From a virus, in the IMG/VR virus record IMGVR_UViG_3300022188_000006, positions 62,001 to 126,000 of that record: DNA of 64,000 bases; one strand, 5' to 3'. The notes beneath the pieces are model-generated. The model did not search any database and was not told the origin of the DNA. It saw only the letters and a program-made list of their open reading frames with translations. Position 1 is the stretch's first letter. Every line of letters starts with the position of its first letter. The translations under genes were made by a program, and so were the position numbers. Positions 41,796 through 50,159 of this stretch are shown one piece after another.

Positions 41796-42412
41796 GCCTT
41801 CGCCTTCAGCATTAAGTCGCGTCTCTTAGCCAAGGATACCGAAATGTCGCCAAAAATCAACGAAACGCCGAGCCAGAATGTCTTCTCAGCGTCAGTAATC
41901 GTGACCGACGGACTGGCTCTCAGACCCCTACGGCCATACTTCACCGCAAACTTTTCCGCCTTGCAAACACGCTTGTTCAGATTTTTTGTCTCGGCACGCA
42001 TCTCTCTCCAGACACTAGGCTTGAATCGTTTGCAGTTGGGATCCCGCTCGATCCTATCAAGCAGAGCTTTTACCTCTGCGATCAGCACATCGCGTTCCTT
42101 GGCAAAATGTGCACTCTTGAAACCTCCGGCACCGCCCCGGCTCAACTCCGTCAACTTCTGCAGTCGCCGTTGCATCACGGCAAGTCTTCGCTTGGCAGCA
42201 GCTTTTACATGGTCGCCCCTCGGGGATTCCTCCTCTCCGCCTTTCTTGGAAGCTGTGTCTTTCTTGGGTCCTCGATAGGGAACAATGTGTCCATTCGGAA
42301 GCTTAATGACCCGCTGTCCACCTTGCCGTGTCCAGATTTCTCCCACGCGCCGGCGGACCCATTTCTCCACCGCAATCTCTGCCAAATCTACAGCCCAGCT
42401 ATACTGTCTCAC
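41792..42412 (-). CDS. Basic helical protein of the head-gene block
   Basis: 206 residues; N-terminal DLAEIAVEKWVRRRVGEIW, a short NGHIVPYRGPKK strand turn (as in phage head-morphogenesis proteins) and long basic helices (KAAAKRRLAVMQRRLQKL). Coupled to both neighbours by 4-bp overlaps. Internal head or DNA-binding role is likely; family unknown. Confidence 0.65.
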   Translation of the reverse strand: MRQYSWAVDLAEIAVEKWVRRRVGEIWTRQGGQRVIKLPNGHIVPYRGPKKDTASKKGGEEESPRGDHVKAAAKRRLAVMQRRLQKLTELSRGGAGGFKSAHFAKERDVLIAEVKALLDRIERDPNCKRFKPSVWREMRAETKNLNKRVCKAEKFAVKYGRRGLRASPSVTITDAEKTFWLGVSLIFGDISVSLAKRRDLMLKAKA

Positions 42413-42954
42413 GACAGGATCCTCACCGTAACCATGAATGCCATCGGGCGCTTCCCGCGGCGCCTGAATGCTCGCCCCTGAATCACATACTTGTTACCTT
42501 GGCTAAATACTCCTTCGGCTTCCTCCTTGAAACCGTCTGACAAAAGCGCATCTCGCAGATCTGCGATTCTGCGACCAACATCCTCCTCTGCATCGCACAC
42601 GACCGTGATATGGTAGGTATCCCCTCTATGTGCAGAGGGGGAGAGCCGACAGCCGCCCCTCCAGCCGCCCATCTTCCGCGCGATTCTTGAGGCGAACCGT
42701 CTGATCCCGGCATCGCTTTCCTTCACCACACGCTCAATAGCAGCATTAAAGGCGAATAGTTCTTCGGTGGCCAAATCCTTCCCATAGTCATCGCAGTCTT
42801 CGCACTTTTTCACGACGCCCCAAGCCATTTTGTGGCACAAAGCGTCGTCTTTATGTCGCTCGTAGCAGCTGTTGAATACCTCCACCCACTGCCGCTGCTT
42901 CTTCTCGCTAAGGCCTCTTAGCTTGCTAGGTGGATTGTTCACGTCGTAAGGCAT
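42409..42954 (-). CDS. ChaB-like domain protein
   Basis: 181 residues from ATG 42954 (GGGAGG 7 nt upstream). The N-terminus (MPYDVNNPPSKLRGLSEKKQ, then WVEVFNSCYERHKDDALCHKMAW, quoted in part) has the ChaB layout: a short strand, then helices ending in a W-V-KK. The C-terminal half (DTYHITVVCDAEEDVGRRI) is a separate alpha/beta domain. ChaB was first named as a cation-transport regulator, but the function is unclear. Confidence 0.65.
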   Translation of the reverse strand: MPYDVNNPPSKLRGLSEKKQRQWVEVFNSCYERHKDDALCHKMAWGVVKKCEDCDDYGKDLATEELFAFNAAIERVVKESDAGIRRFASRIARKMGGWRGGCRLSPSAHRGDTYHITVVCDAEEDVGRRIADLRDALLSDGFKEEAEGVFSQGNKYVIQGRAFRRRGKRPMAFMVTVRILS

Positions 42955-43679
42955 GTTCCAGCCTCCCATTTCTTGAGGGTATCCTGACAAAACGCTGACA
43001 ACCCCTCTAGTGCTGATGCAATACCGTTCTCCCGCGAAATAGCGGCAACACCGTGTCCGCGAGCACGCAATTCTCCCTCCGCAGGCTTCCGCCCGATGAC
43101 ATTGCCCTTCGCATCCATAAGGTAGGTGACACCGTGTCTCGTGACCTGTGCAGCCACACGCGGCAACTTCGTCCGCGTAGGCTTTTTCTTGGGATGCTCG
43201 GGCTTTCTCTCCGGTTTCTTTTCTGGTTTCTTCTCTGACTTTGCACTCGGAGCAGGCAGATTAGCTCGCCGTTCGCGCCGCTCGAACTCCTCTTTTAGTC
43301 TCTCTGGAACTTTGATCCCGTACTTTCCGAAATCTCTCGGATATATTGGCTGCCAAGACCCACCGATCTTCATATGTGGCAATAGCCTCGCCCTCGGACC
43401 CGACCCGGTCCGATACCACTCGATTCGGCCCTCACTCGCGGGCTTCGGACGCTGGGTAGGACGGGCGCGGCCTTTCGGTTCCTCGTACACATATATCGGC
43501 TTCTTGCCGGGACGCTCGATCTTCCTCTTATATTTGTGTGGTCTCAGCCTCTGGGCAAATCCCATCACCCGGCTCACGAAACCGGCCTTCAGTAGTTCCT
43601 CGCCGACGCCGCGCGACTTCGATACGTCGAAGACGAAGTCACACAGGGCCAGCAACACATCGAATCGCGCGTCGTTCAT
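42939..43679 (-). CDS. Basic, linker-rich protein
   Basis: 246 residues. A Pro/Lys-rich central region (residues ~130-175, KKPEKKPERKPEHPKKKPTR) separates a basic N-terminal part (KYKRKIERPGKKPIYVYEEP) from a C-terminal domain (VTRHGVTYLMDAKGNVIGR). It overlaps both neighbours. Phage head proteins with the same PGKxPIYVYxEP turn exist, but I cannot name this one. Confidence 0.65.
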   Translation of the reverse strand: MNDARFDVLLALCDFVFDVSKSRGVGEELLKAGFVSRVMGFAQRLRPHKYKRKIERPGKKPIYVYEEPKGRARPTQRPKPASEGRIEWYRTGSGPRARLLPHMKIGGSWQPIYPRDFGKYGIKVPERLKEEFERRERRANLPAPSAKSEKKPEKKPERKPEHPKKKPTRTKLPRVAAQVTRHGVTYLMDAKGNVIGRKPAEGELRARGHGVAAISRENGIASALEGLSAFCQDTLKKWEAGTCLTT

Positions 43680-44518
43680 TTTCTTCTGCCGATAATCTGC
43701 GCGACACGCCGGACATCGCCCGGCGTATCAATCGAACCTGTCTCTTCAACCAGCTTCGCCAACTTCTTGAGGAAGTCTAGGTAATGATACCTTTCGAAGA
43801 GTTTGTAGCGCACGTTCTCCGGAAGAAGGTTCGGCGAGGGGTACTTTTTCAGTCCTCTCCGCGCTAGCTCTAGCTCACGCTTGAACGCTTCAAGCCTGTC
43901 GCGGTGGATGTCAGACATCTCTGCCGCCATTTCCTGCACAGCGGCATCGAGGTCCTTGATCCGCCTACGCAACTTCGCCGCAACCTCAGCACTATTCGAT
44001 ACCGAGAGAACATCCGCCAGTCGCTCAATATCGATCAGGCTGCGCCACGCCTCAGCCTTATCAGCATCAATTTGCCGAACATCACGTTTCCACTGATCAT
44101 AAACATCCAGCAGACTCACGCCGATATCGGGACTTGTCTTCAGCCACTTCTTTCGCATCAAGTCGTAAACAGCGTCGTACTTGTCGAGGTCGGCACTTTC
44201 TAGGACGAAAAAGTTGATTGGATGCTGCGTCCCGGGAGCAAGCTTACCGCTAAGCCGTGTTGCATTCTCGACAAGTGCCAGCAAGGTCTCTGGATCGACG
44301 TCCACCACAATGGACACATCAATGTCCGACTCAGGATTATATCTGAGTCCGGTAATACTCCCGACCAGGTAAGCAGCGCGAGGCTTCACACCAAGCAGGA
44401 GTTTGCGTGCCTGCTGTCGAATCGCCCCCGCGATCTCCGGTCTGAGTACGTACCTGTCCCCGCGCTTGTACCAAACAAGCGGGTCCAGTCCCGGCATCTT
44501 TTCATCTAATATGCTCAC
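43676..44518 (-). CDS. Nucleotidyltransferase-fold protein
   Basis: The 280-residue protein has the Pol beta-type signature GSITGLRYNPESDIDVSI (Gly53-Ser54, Asp65, Asp67). It is followed by strands (VVDVDPETLLALVENA) and a helical C-terminal domain. The third acidic residue is not obvious. It could be a minimal nucleotidyltransferase acting on protein, RNA or small molecules, as in MNT-type or AadA-type enzymes. Starts with GTG overlapping the upstream stop. Confidence 0.8.
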   Translation of the reverse strand: MSILDEKMPGLDPLVWYKRGDRYVLRPEIAGAIRQQARKLLLGVKPRAAYLVGSITGLRYNPESDIDVSIVVDVDPETLLALVENATRLSGKLAPGTQHPINFFVLESADLDKYDAVYDLMRKKWLKTSPDIGVSLLDVYDQWKRDVRQIDADKAEAWRSLIDIERLADVLSVSNSAEVAAKLRRRIKDLDAAVQEMAAEMSDIHRDRLEAFKRELELARRGLKKYPSPNLLPENVRYKLFERYHYLDFLKKLAKLVEETGSIDTPGDVRRVAQIIGRRK

Positions 44519-44799
44519 GTCTGGGCCTTCGCTTTCTTTTCTTCTTCGAGGACTGACTCCATGACAAGGAGCGCAGAATAGTAATCCGGATACTCAGCCA
44601 AGTGATCCAACGCAATCTGAGTGGCCACGTCTCGCCTGTCCGTGTGCTCCATCTCGATCTCGATACCGATGGCCAGCTGAACCGGGTCGACATCTTGCTC
44701 GGTAACGCCCTTCTTTGCCGCCATCCCGTTTAGCAGTGGCCTAGTGTCTCCTCTGCTCGACGCCCTCTGTTCTACCGCCTTTTGGATTTTGTCAAACAT
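44515..44799 (-). CDS. DUF5661-like small protein
   Basis: 94 residues; the core VDPVQLAIGIEIEMEHTDRR and IALDHLAEYPDYYSALLVME is a clear match to a small phage/mobile-element family (DUF5661). Function unknown. Coupled to the nucleotidyltransferase start. Confidence 0.8.
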   Translation of the reverse strand: MFDKIQKAVEQRASSRGDTRPLLNGMAAKKGVTEQDVDPVQLAIGIEIEMEHTDRRDVATQIALDHLAEYPDYYSALLVMESVLEEEKKAKAQT

Positions 44800-44811
44800 T
44801 TTGCTTTCCTG

Positions 44812-45339
44812 TCAGTTGCGCCCAAGCGGATGCTGTGCCATGTCCAGCAGATCCGGACTGTCCTCTCCTACCAAGTCGTCCAACAATCGTTTCTTCAGTG
44901 CTGTTAGTTCTTCCAAGGACGCACGCTCAAGATCTACTCCCTCTATGATGTGCCTGGTCGTCGTCTGTGTTACAGCCTTGGGAACAACGCCAGCCTCCAT
45001 AAGAAGACTGGTTCGACGATGCAGGGCCGAAAGGGCCTTGTCCAAAAACGCAGCTCGCTGATTGGCACTCGAAGCCAGCGAATACTCCGACATGGCGCAC
45101 CGGTAAATCTCATCGTATTTTTGACAGGCTTCGGCGACCTCGGCAGGTGGCTCAGCGTTCGATGTCTTCTCTGCTTCCTCTGCCTTCCACTGCTTGATCC
45201 AGTTTTCCACGGTCTGCTCTGTGCAACCTACAGCCTCGGCTATGTCGCTCTTGCGTGCACCCCTGATGTAGAGACGGATCACGCGATCCTTTAGCCGCTC
45301 CCTTTCCTGCTTTGACATAGGGCCACGTCGTCTAGCCAT
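44812..45339 (-). CDS. Small-terminase-like HTH protein
   Basis: 175 residues. A helix-turn-helix occupies residues ~14-50 (RVIRLYIRGARKSDIAEAVG, then CTEQTVENWIKQW), followed by helices (ANQRAAFLDKALSALHRRTSL, partly quoted) that could oligomerise. This is the layout of small terminase subunits, and the gene is in the same operon as the large subunit. A transcription factor is the alternative. Confidence 0.65.
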   Translation of the reverse strand: MARRRGPMSKQERERLKDRVIRLYIRGARKSDIAEAVGCTEQTVENWIKQWKAEEAEKTSNAEPPAEVAEACQKYDEIYRCAMSEYSLASSANQRAAFLDKALSALHRRTSLLMEAGVVPKAVTQTTTRHIIEGVDLERASLEELTALKKRLLDDLVGEDSPDLLDMAQHPLGRN

Positions 45340-45343
45340 ACCG

Positions 45344-45847
45344 CTATCCTGCCATTTGCAAGGTGTCGCCTACCTGCCGAATCCGGCCGGACTTAACAAG
45401 TACCTCCACCACCTCAGGAGCAACAGGATTTCTTTTACCATCAACACGCACAAGTACCGGTTGCGTCCCCATGGCCCTGTGCACCATTGTTATCCTGGCG
45501 TCATTTTGCAGAAAGAACATGAGATGGTTCGGATTCCTTATGATTCTTCCATCTGGATAGATCGGGGATCTGGCTGTCGATAGAGTCTTTGTCCTCGGCT
45601 CAAACAGCGTTTCCTTTGACTCAGGTTCTTTTCCTGCTACAGGTTCGCTTTTGCTTCCAAGAACACCGAGAACCTTGTCCAGCGCCTGCTCCACTGCACG
45701 CTCAGCCACTGCTATGTTTAGAGCAGGCGCAATTCTAGTCTTTTGCTCCGCAGGTCCTTTGTCCGCAATGACCGCGGTCCCGGCAGCACGAAGATTTTCT
45801 CCGTCCCAGACAAAATTCGTCTCATTCTGAACCCGGCGCATTGGCAT
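45344..45847 (-). CDS. Uncharacterised protein
   Basis: 167 residues if started at ATG 45847; two other in-frame starts (45880 and 45841) are possible and none has a strong ribosome-binding site. The C-terminal part (MFFLQNDARITMVHRAMGT) looks like a small alpha/beta domain. No family recognised. Confidence 0.55.
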   Translation of the reverse strand: MPMRRVQNETNFVWDGENLRAAGTAVIADKGPAEQKTRIAPALNIAVAERAVEQALDKVLGVLGSKSEPVAGKEPESKETLFEPRTKTLSTARSPIYPDGRIIRNPNHLMFFLQNDARITMVHRAMGTQPVLVRVDGKRNPVAPEVVEVLVKSGRIRQVGDTLQMAG

Positions 45848-47705
45848 TCGTCCGAGGAACAATTCTGACCATCGAACCACAAAAACTCAAGGGCAGATCC
45901 TGCACAAACTTCTCTGGGGTGTTCGTCGTAATTCGCTCGCCCAGGGGTCCCAGGTAACCGCCCATTACGTACTCCACAAGCGGATTTTCCTCGCCGCTGA
46001 GCACCACAACCTTGTCACCCTTTAGGGCGATCTCCCCGACAAGCTTTTGGTCTTTTCCAGCACCGGTGTAGACCTGCATAATCTCAGCGTTCTCAGACTT
46101 CAATATGAAGTCCTCTAGTTGGCGCAGAGCCATCGCAACAGTAGCCATCTCTGCCGCGTGTGGTTTCGGTTTAGGTGGCTTAGGTGTCTGGAGAGACCTT
46201 GCTCCCATGGCAAGCTCTACCATGTTCAACGTGCGAGGTAACCTGCCTTTCTCCTTTATTCGCCTAAGACGCGCAATGACACCGTTGGCTTCCTTACCTA
46301 GGCCCCATTTTTCCAAGGTTTTCTTTAGTTGTCCCTCGTCTACTTTTTGCAGCTGCGAGACGATCCGCTTGTCTATCTTCCCGCCGTTGTACTCATGGGA
46401 AAGCCAGTGAGGCACAGACGTAAAACCGTGAAAATCGCCTCGTTCATCACTGATCGGGAAGTTGAACCCATTGTCGATCGCGAATGCTTGCTTTCGGTCA
46501 GCACTGACCAAGTAATTCCCGAAGTGCCTGTCTGTGGCCCCTGTAAGGTAGTCAAAGACGGCCATTTTTTCCACGGAAAACCTGAAATCAGGATCGTTTT
46601 CGAAGTGCATCTGCGTCTTCGCCCGTGAAAAGTCACTCCCGCTCATAGCCCCTTCGACAAAATGCTGCCTAGAAGCAGAAGCCTCCGGATTCAGTGCAGC
46701 CTCTTGCAGTTCCTTCAAGGCTTCTTTTGAGAGCTTATTTTCCTTGTAAGCAGCCTGGAGTTCTGGGTGCATCAGAACCTGCTTGACAACCCTTGCTCTA
46801 TCCTCGGCCGCTACCTGCGTCTTTGTCTTTACTGTTGGCGGGACAATGCCGAAACCCAGCAACCTGTCCACCTCAAAAGCCGCCGCTTCGCGCGCCCCCA
46901 CCGACACTTTTTCGTTGAGAATACCACGCCGCATGAAACTAATCGGTGGACCAAGTCCATCCGGCTTTGTTACGCTCTTGCTGCCATCAGGTGCCTGATC
47001 GAAGTAAACCAGTGTTCGGCTGTCAATGCCTGCTTGCTCCCGTTTCACCGGGTCAGAGCGCAGAGCTTTTTCTACTTGCTCTAGGTGTCCTTCCCAAGGA
47101 GCTGACGAGAGTGCACCCTTCTTGTAAACAAAATCTCCCCATCCCGTCTCTTCGTCGTGCTTGGCCGGACCGGCCTCCCTCTCATCCAGCTTGTCGAGTT
47201 TTTCTGCTATCTCCCGCAATATGCCGTAAGCTTTCTGGATCTGCTCGGCATCCCCTTTCTTGAATCCATCACGCAAAAGCTGAGCAAACTCCTTCGCCCG
47301 TGTGCTAATCTGTTCCAGGACCTTCTTCTGATGCTCAGTAGTAGCCTTGGTTTTCATTTCGCGGAACCGCTCACCGAACTTCTTCATTAGTTCGGCAGAC
47401 TTCCGCTTCAGGTCCGGTGTTGCCTGCCTCGACGATCTCAACTGTCGGACAACGCTCTCGACCTCCTGGGCCAGCTTCGATGTCTTCGGGGACGGCCCTG
47501 CCACGGTCTCAGTCTTTGCGCCCTTGGGCGGCGTGTCCGAATACTCATAGGTACCATCGGGCAATTTACGCCGCCAGAGATGGCGCTTCCTGCCCGTGCG
47601 TCCCTCTGGGTCTGGGGGCTCCCAATCACCGACCTTCGCTTTCAATAGCAGGCTAAACTGCGTCAGCGATTCAACGATGGCTTCCCTGGAAAGATCCGCG
47701 ATCAC
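45822..47705 (-). CDS. FAM20/PI3K-like kinase fold protein 2, with basic N-terminal region
   Basis: The 627-residue protein starts with GTG at 47705. Residues ~1-75 include KLPDGTYEYSDTPP, a motif I have seen associated with phage head proteins. A coiled region follows to ~180. The kinase part has AREAAAFEVDRLLGFGIVPP (271-290), the catalytic loop DRHFGNYLV (Asp392, Asn397) and AIDNGFNFP (Asp411). These match the protein at 34378-35208. Catalytic residues are kept. Likely a virion or head-associated kinase; substrate unknown. Confidence 0.72.
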   Translation of the reverse strand: MIADLSREAIVESLTQFSLLLKAKVGDWEPPDPEGRTGRKRHLWRRKLPDGTYEYSDTPPKGAKTETVAGPSPKTSKLAQEVESVVRQLRSSRQATPDLKRKSAELMKKFGERFREMKTKATTEHQKKVLEQISTRAKEFAQLLRDGFKKGDAEQIQKAYGILREIAEKLDKLDEREAGPAKHDEETGWGDFVYKKGALSSAPWEGHLEQVEKALRSDPVKREQAGIDSRTLVYFDQAPDGSKSVTKPDGLGPPISFMRRGILNEKVSVGAREAAAFEVDRLLGFGIVPPTVKTKTQVAAEDRARVVKQVLMHPELQAAYKENKLSKEALKELQEAALNPEASASRQHFVEGAMSGSDFSRAKTQMHFENDPDFRFSVEKMAVFDYLTGATDRHFGNYLVSADRKQAFAIDNGFNFPISDERGDFHGFTSVPHWLSHEYNGGKIDKRIVSQLQKVDEGQLKKTLEKWGLGKEANGVIARLRRIKEKGRLPRTLNMVELAMGARSLQTPKPPKPKPHAAEMATVAMALRQLEDFILKSENAEIMQVYTGAGKDQKLVGEIALKGDKVVVLSGEENPLVEYVMGGYLGPLGERITTNTPEKFVQDLPLSFCGSMVRIVPRTNANAPGSE

Positions 47706-47920
47706 TAGGCGCTAACCTCCCTAACAGCCCCGTCTTCAACAGGAACGACAGGGAAACCAAGAAACTCCTCCGGCATAATAAGAGGTTCGCGCTCAAGAAT
47801 CGGAACGAGTACCGTCCGGCCGTCCGCGCCTTTCCCTACACCAACAGACCGGGCTACCTTTACCTCTCTGTTTATGCGCTGGAGCAGTTTCTGTGCGGCA
47901 ACACGTTCTTCGTTGGTCAT
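47705..47920 (-). CDS. Small uncharacterised protein
   Basis: 71 residues; a helical N-terminus (NEERVAAQKLLQRINREV) and a C-terminal strand region with EREPLIMPEEFLGFPVVPV. The TAG stop overlaps the GTG of the next gene. Unrecognised. Confidence 0.6.
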   Translation of the reverse strand: MTNEERVAAQKLLQRINREVKVARSVGVGKGADGRTVLVPILEREPLIMPEEFLGFPVVPVEDGAVREVSA

Positions 47921-47921
47921 T

Positions 47922-49115
47922 TTACGGAATCACTTTCATCAATTGCTTCTCGAAATCAACCAGAGTCTTTTGAACTGCTTTCTCGATCAACCCCCTCGGA
48001 TCCTCGAAAGATTTCCCAGCAGACAAACGGGCGTGCAAACCAGCTGTCATCCGCTCGATGTTAAACTCTTCGCGAAGGTCGTCTTCGTCATCCTTGAACA
48101 TAATGATTTTCAGTAGATTTTCGAATTGTTCAGGCGAAAGCTTTTCCATCTGCCGCTTTACCCTATTGAACTCCCGCATGTTCCTGTAATTTTGGGGATC
48201 CATACCATCCAGGAAATCGCGCTTCAACTGCTCTTTTGTCCTCCCCCTTCCACGCCTGCCCAGACTAAGTTTGAAGTACCCCATTTCGCTCATTAGGCTG
48301 TTCAGCAGCTCTTGTTCCTTTTCTGTCAATTTCACCCCAGCAGCCTTCAGAGCTTCTAAGTATCTCCGCTTTGATTCTTTTGTCATGTGATCCGCCAAAC
48401 CAGTGGCCTGTCGCAGCTGCATCACAAGCTTCGTGCCTCGTTTCCGCCCAGTCGGCTCCCAATCCTGCTTTTCCTTCGCGCCCTTCTTACCTACCTTCTT
48501 CATGTACTCGTCGTAAGCCTTCGAGCCACGTCGCACACGAACGATGGTGCCGTCCTTCCTCTTCGTCCATAGAGCCATGCCGCGTCCCTCAAAGCCAGAC
48601 TTGGCCCACCAGAATTCCCCGACCTCGCGACGCTTCCGCGGCCCCGTCCGCCCGGCCTGGCCTGTTCCCTTCCCGCTTGTACCGAGCTTCAAGGCTCTTT
48701 TGCGCTGTTGCTTCGTAGTATAGCGTGGCTTCTTCGACTTGACTTTTTTGGGCTTTGCCTTTGCTTTTGCCTGCGCCCGCTTTTGCTGCATCAGCTTTGC
48801 CTTCGTCTTCCCGGACAGCTTGCGTTCTCTCTTTCCGGGTATCTTCCGCGGACGACCCTTGATGCCAACATCGCCGCCTCGCATGCTAGGCCCAACCGGC
48901 GCCTTCCCAAGCTTGATGAGTTCCTCTTCCTCATTCGCAATGAACTCATCTCCTACCCCGGCCATCTGGGCGACCGACGGGAGCGAGAAAGCGGAAGCCA
49001 AATCCCCAGCTTCTTTGCCAAGGACAATGTCCACAGCTCGCTTCTCAGGCAAGTCCTTTTCCTTTCGCCGACGCACTGCCTGCTCCAGAATCTCCAACGT
49101 TTCGAAAAGCGCCAT
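47922..49115 (-). CDS. Large basic protein, probable internal head protein
   Basis: 397 residues from ATG 49115 (AAAGGAG six nt upstream; the longer frame overlaps another gene). Residues ~85-170 are strongly basic (KAKLMQQKRAQAKAKAKPKK), and further motifs include GEFWWAKSGFEGRGMALWTK. The C-terminal half is helical. Likely a DNA-associated or ejected head protein; family not recognised. Confidence 0.65.
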   Translation of the reverse strand: MALFETLEILEQAVRRRKEKDLPEKRAVDIVLGKEAGDLASAFSLPSVAQMAGVGDEFIANEEEELIKLGKAPVGPSMRGGDVGIKGRPRKIPGKRERKLSGKTKAKLMQQKRAQAKAKAKPKKVKSKKPRYTTKQQRKRALKLGTSGKGTGQAGRTGPRKRREVGEFWWAKSGFEGRGMALWTKRKDGTIVRVRRGSKAYDEYMKKVGKKGAKEKQDWEPTGRKRGTKLVMQLRQATGLADHMTKESKRRYLEALKAAGVKLTEKEQELLNSLMSEMGYFKLSLGRRGRGRTKEQLKRDFLDGMDPQNYRNMREFNRVKRQMEKLSPEQFENLLKIIMFKDDEDDLREEFNIERMTAGLHARLSAGKSFEDPRGLIEKAVQKTLVDFEKQLMKVIP

Positions 49116-49126
49116 CTGCCGCTCCT

Positions 49127-49339
49127 TTACGAACAAAGAGAATGAATGATCTCCTCCGTTCTTATCCTGCGTATCACAATCTGCTTTCCAGCCCAGAGAC
49201 TGGGTAAAGCTTCTCCGACAGGCTCCAACGCACCCGTGACCCACACGTACCACTTATTTGGGCGTTCTTCAACGAATACTACGCCCGTCGTGGCACTGAG
49301 GGCCAGTTTATACAGATCCGTAGCGACCTTACTGTTCAT
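49127..49339 (-). CDS. Small beta-rich protein after superoxide dismutase
   Basis: 70 residues. ATG 49339 fits AGGA upstream; the TTG 18 bp earlier does not. The sequence (TGVVFVEERPNKWYVWVTG, then IVIRRIRTEEIIHSLCS) suggests a small beta-hairpin protein. Overlaps the dismutase stop by 11 bp, so expression is coupled. Unknown role. Confidence 0.6.
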   Translation of the reverse strand: MNSKVATDLYKLALSATTGVVFVEERPNKWYVWVTGALEPVGEALPSLWAGKQIVIRRIRTEEIIHSLCS

Positions 49340-50048
49340 GCCAGTTCCTGTCAGCAAAGCCCCAGTTGACGAGCTGTCTTACAGCCTTATTCAGGTACGA
49401 CCGCCTATCGCTCTGATAGTCGAGATAGTAGGCATGCTCCCACAGGTCTATCGCGAGCAGCGGAGTCATACTCTCATCCAGCAGTGGTCCCGCGGCATTT
49501 TCCCCGTAAACGACTTCTGGCTCTTCGTTTCTCTTGACCAGCCACAACCAACCGGAGCCAAAGAGTTTATCCCCCATGTCTACCATGACACGCCGGCATT
49601 CTTCGGTCGAACCATATTTCCTTCGCACCGCAGACAGCAGATCACCTGTTGGCGCTGTGTCCTGACCAGGAGGGGATATAGACATCCAATAGAATGCGTG
49701 ATTCCAGGCTTCCCCCGCACGTCTGGCAAGCACCTTGTTCCCATCTGCTCCAGAAGAAATGAGACTTCTCAGATCTTCTTGCTCGAATCGAGTCCCGCGA
49801 ACCATTTCCCTCACAAGATCCACGTACCTCTTGTGTATGCGAACGTGCGCCTCGATTGTATCCCTTGAGAGAGCGGGCGACAGCTCACCCATCTTGAAAG
49901 GTAATGCTGGCATCACTAGGCGGCCAGCAATGTCTGTAGCCGGCTGTTCGTTACCTTTTTGCTGCTTCACCTTTGTCACAAAGGCTGCATTGCTCCCCAC
50001 AGATTTCAGGAGAGCCCCAAAACCTCCTAGACCAATGCCTGTCTGCAT
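49329..50048 (-). CDS. Fe/Mn superoxide dismutase homologue
   Basis: 239 residues from ATG 50048 (GGGAGGAG upstream). After a ~40-residue phage-specific N-terminus, the SOD family is clear: MPALPFKMGELSPALSRDTI, WNHAFYW, GSGWLWLV and IDLWEHAYYLDYQSDRRSYL. The four metal ligands are present (His68, His117, Asp201, His205), as is the Tyr gateway. The residue aligning with the second-sphere Gln of Fe-SOD (Gln69 in E. coli SodB) is Glu here (AGEAWNH). Activity is thus not certain. It leads the late operon. Confidence 0.9.
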   Translation of the reverse strand: MQTGIGLGGFGALLKSVGSNAAFVTKVKQQKGNEQPATDIAGRLVMPALPFKMGELSPALSRDTIEAHVRIHKRYVDLVREMVRGTRFEQEDLRSLISSGADGNKVLARRAGEAWNHAFYWMSISPPGQDTAPTGDLLSAVRRKYGSTEECRRVMVDMGDKLFGSGWLWLVKRNEEPEVVYGENAAGPLLDESMTPLLAIDLWEHAYYLDYQSDRRSYLNKAVRQLVNWGFADRNWHEQ

Positions 50049-50119
50049 GCTCTCCTCCCATACACCGCCGGCAGACACCGCCTAGCAGTATCAACCGAAG
50101 CAAACGCACTGTTATTTTA

Positions 50120-50148
50120 ATCTTATCTATGCCCGGCAAGGGAGTCAA
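50120..50148 (-). promoter_or_regulatory. Sigma70-type promoter of the first late operon
   Basis: On the minus strand TTGACT and TAAGAT are 17 bp apart, followed by an AT-rich discriminator (TAAAATAAC). It stands between the hairpin at 50160-50187 and the dismutase gene, the only long gap (about 280 bp) in this half of the window. Confidence 0.8.
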
Positions 50149-50159
50149 GCAGAAGCAAG

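Noticed and set aside
49116-49253. Longer N-terminus for the basic head protein (start at 49253)
   Set aside because: It overlaps the 70-residue gene fully and the internal ATG at 49115 has the strong AAAGGAG site.
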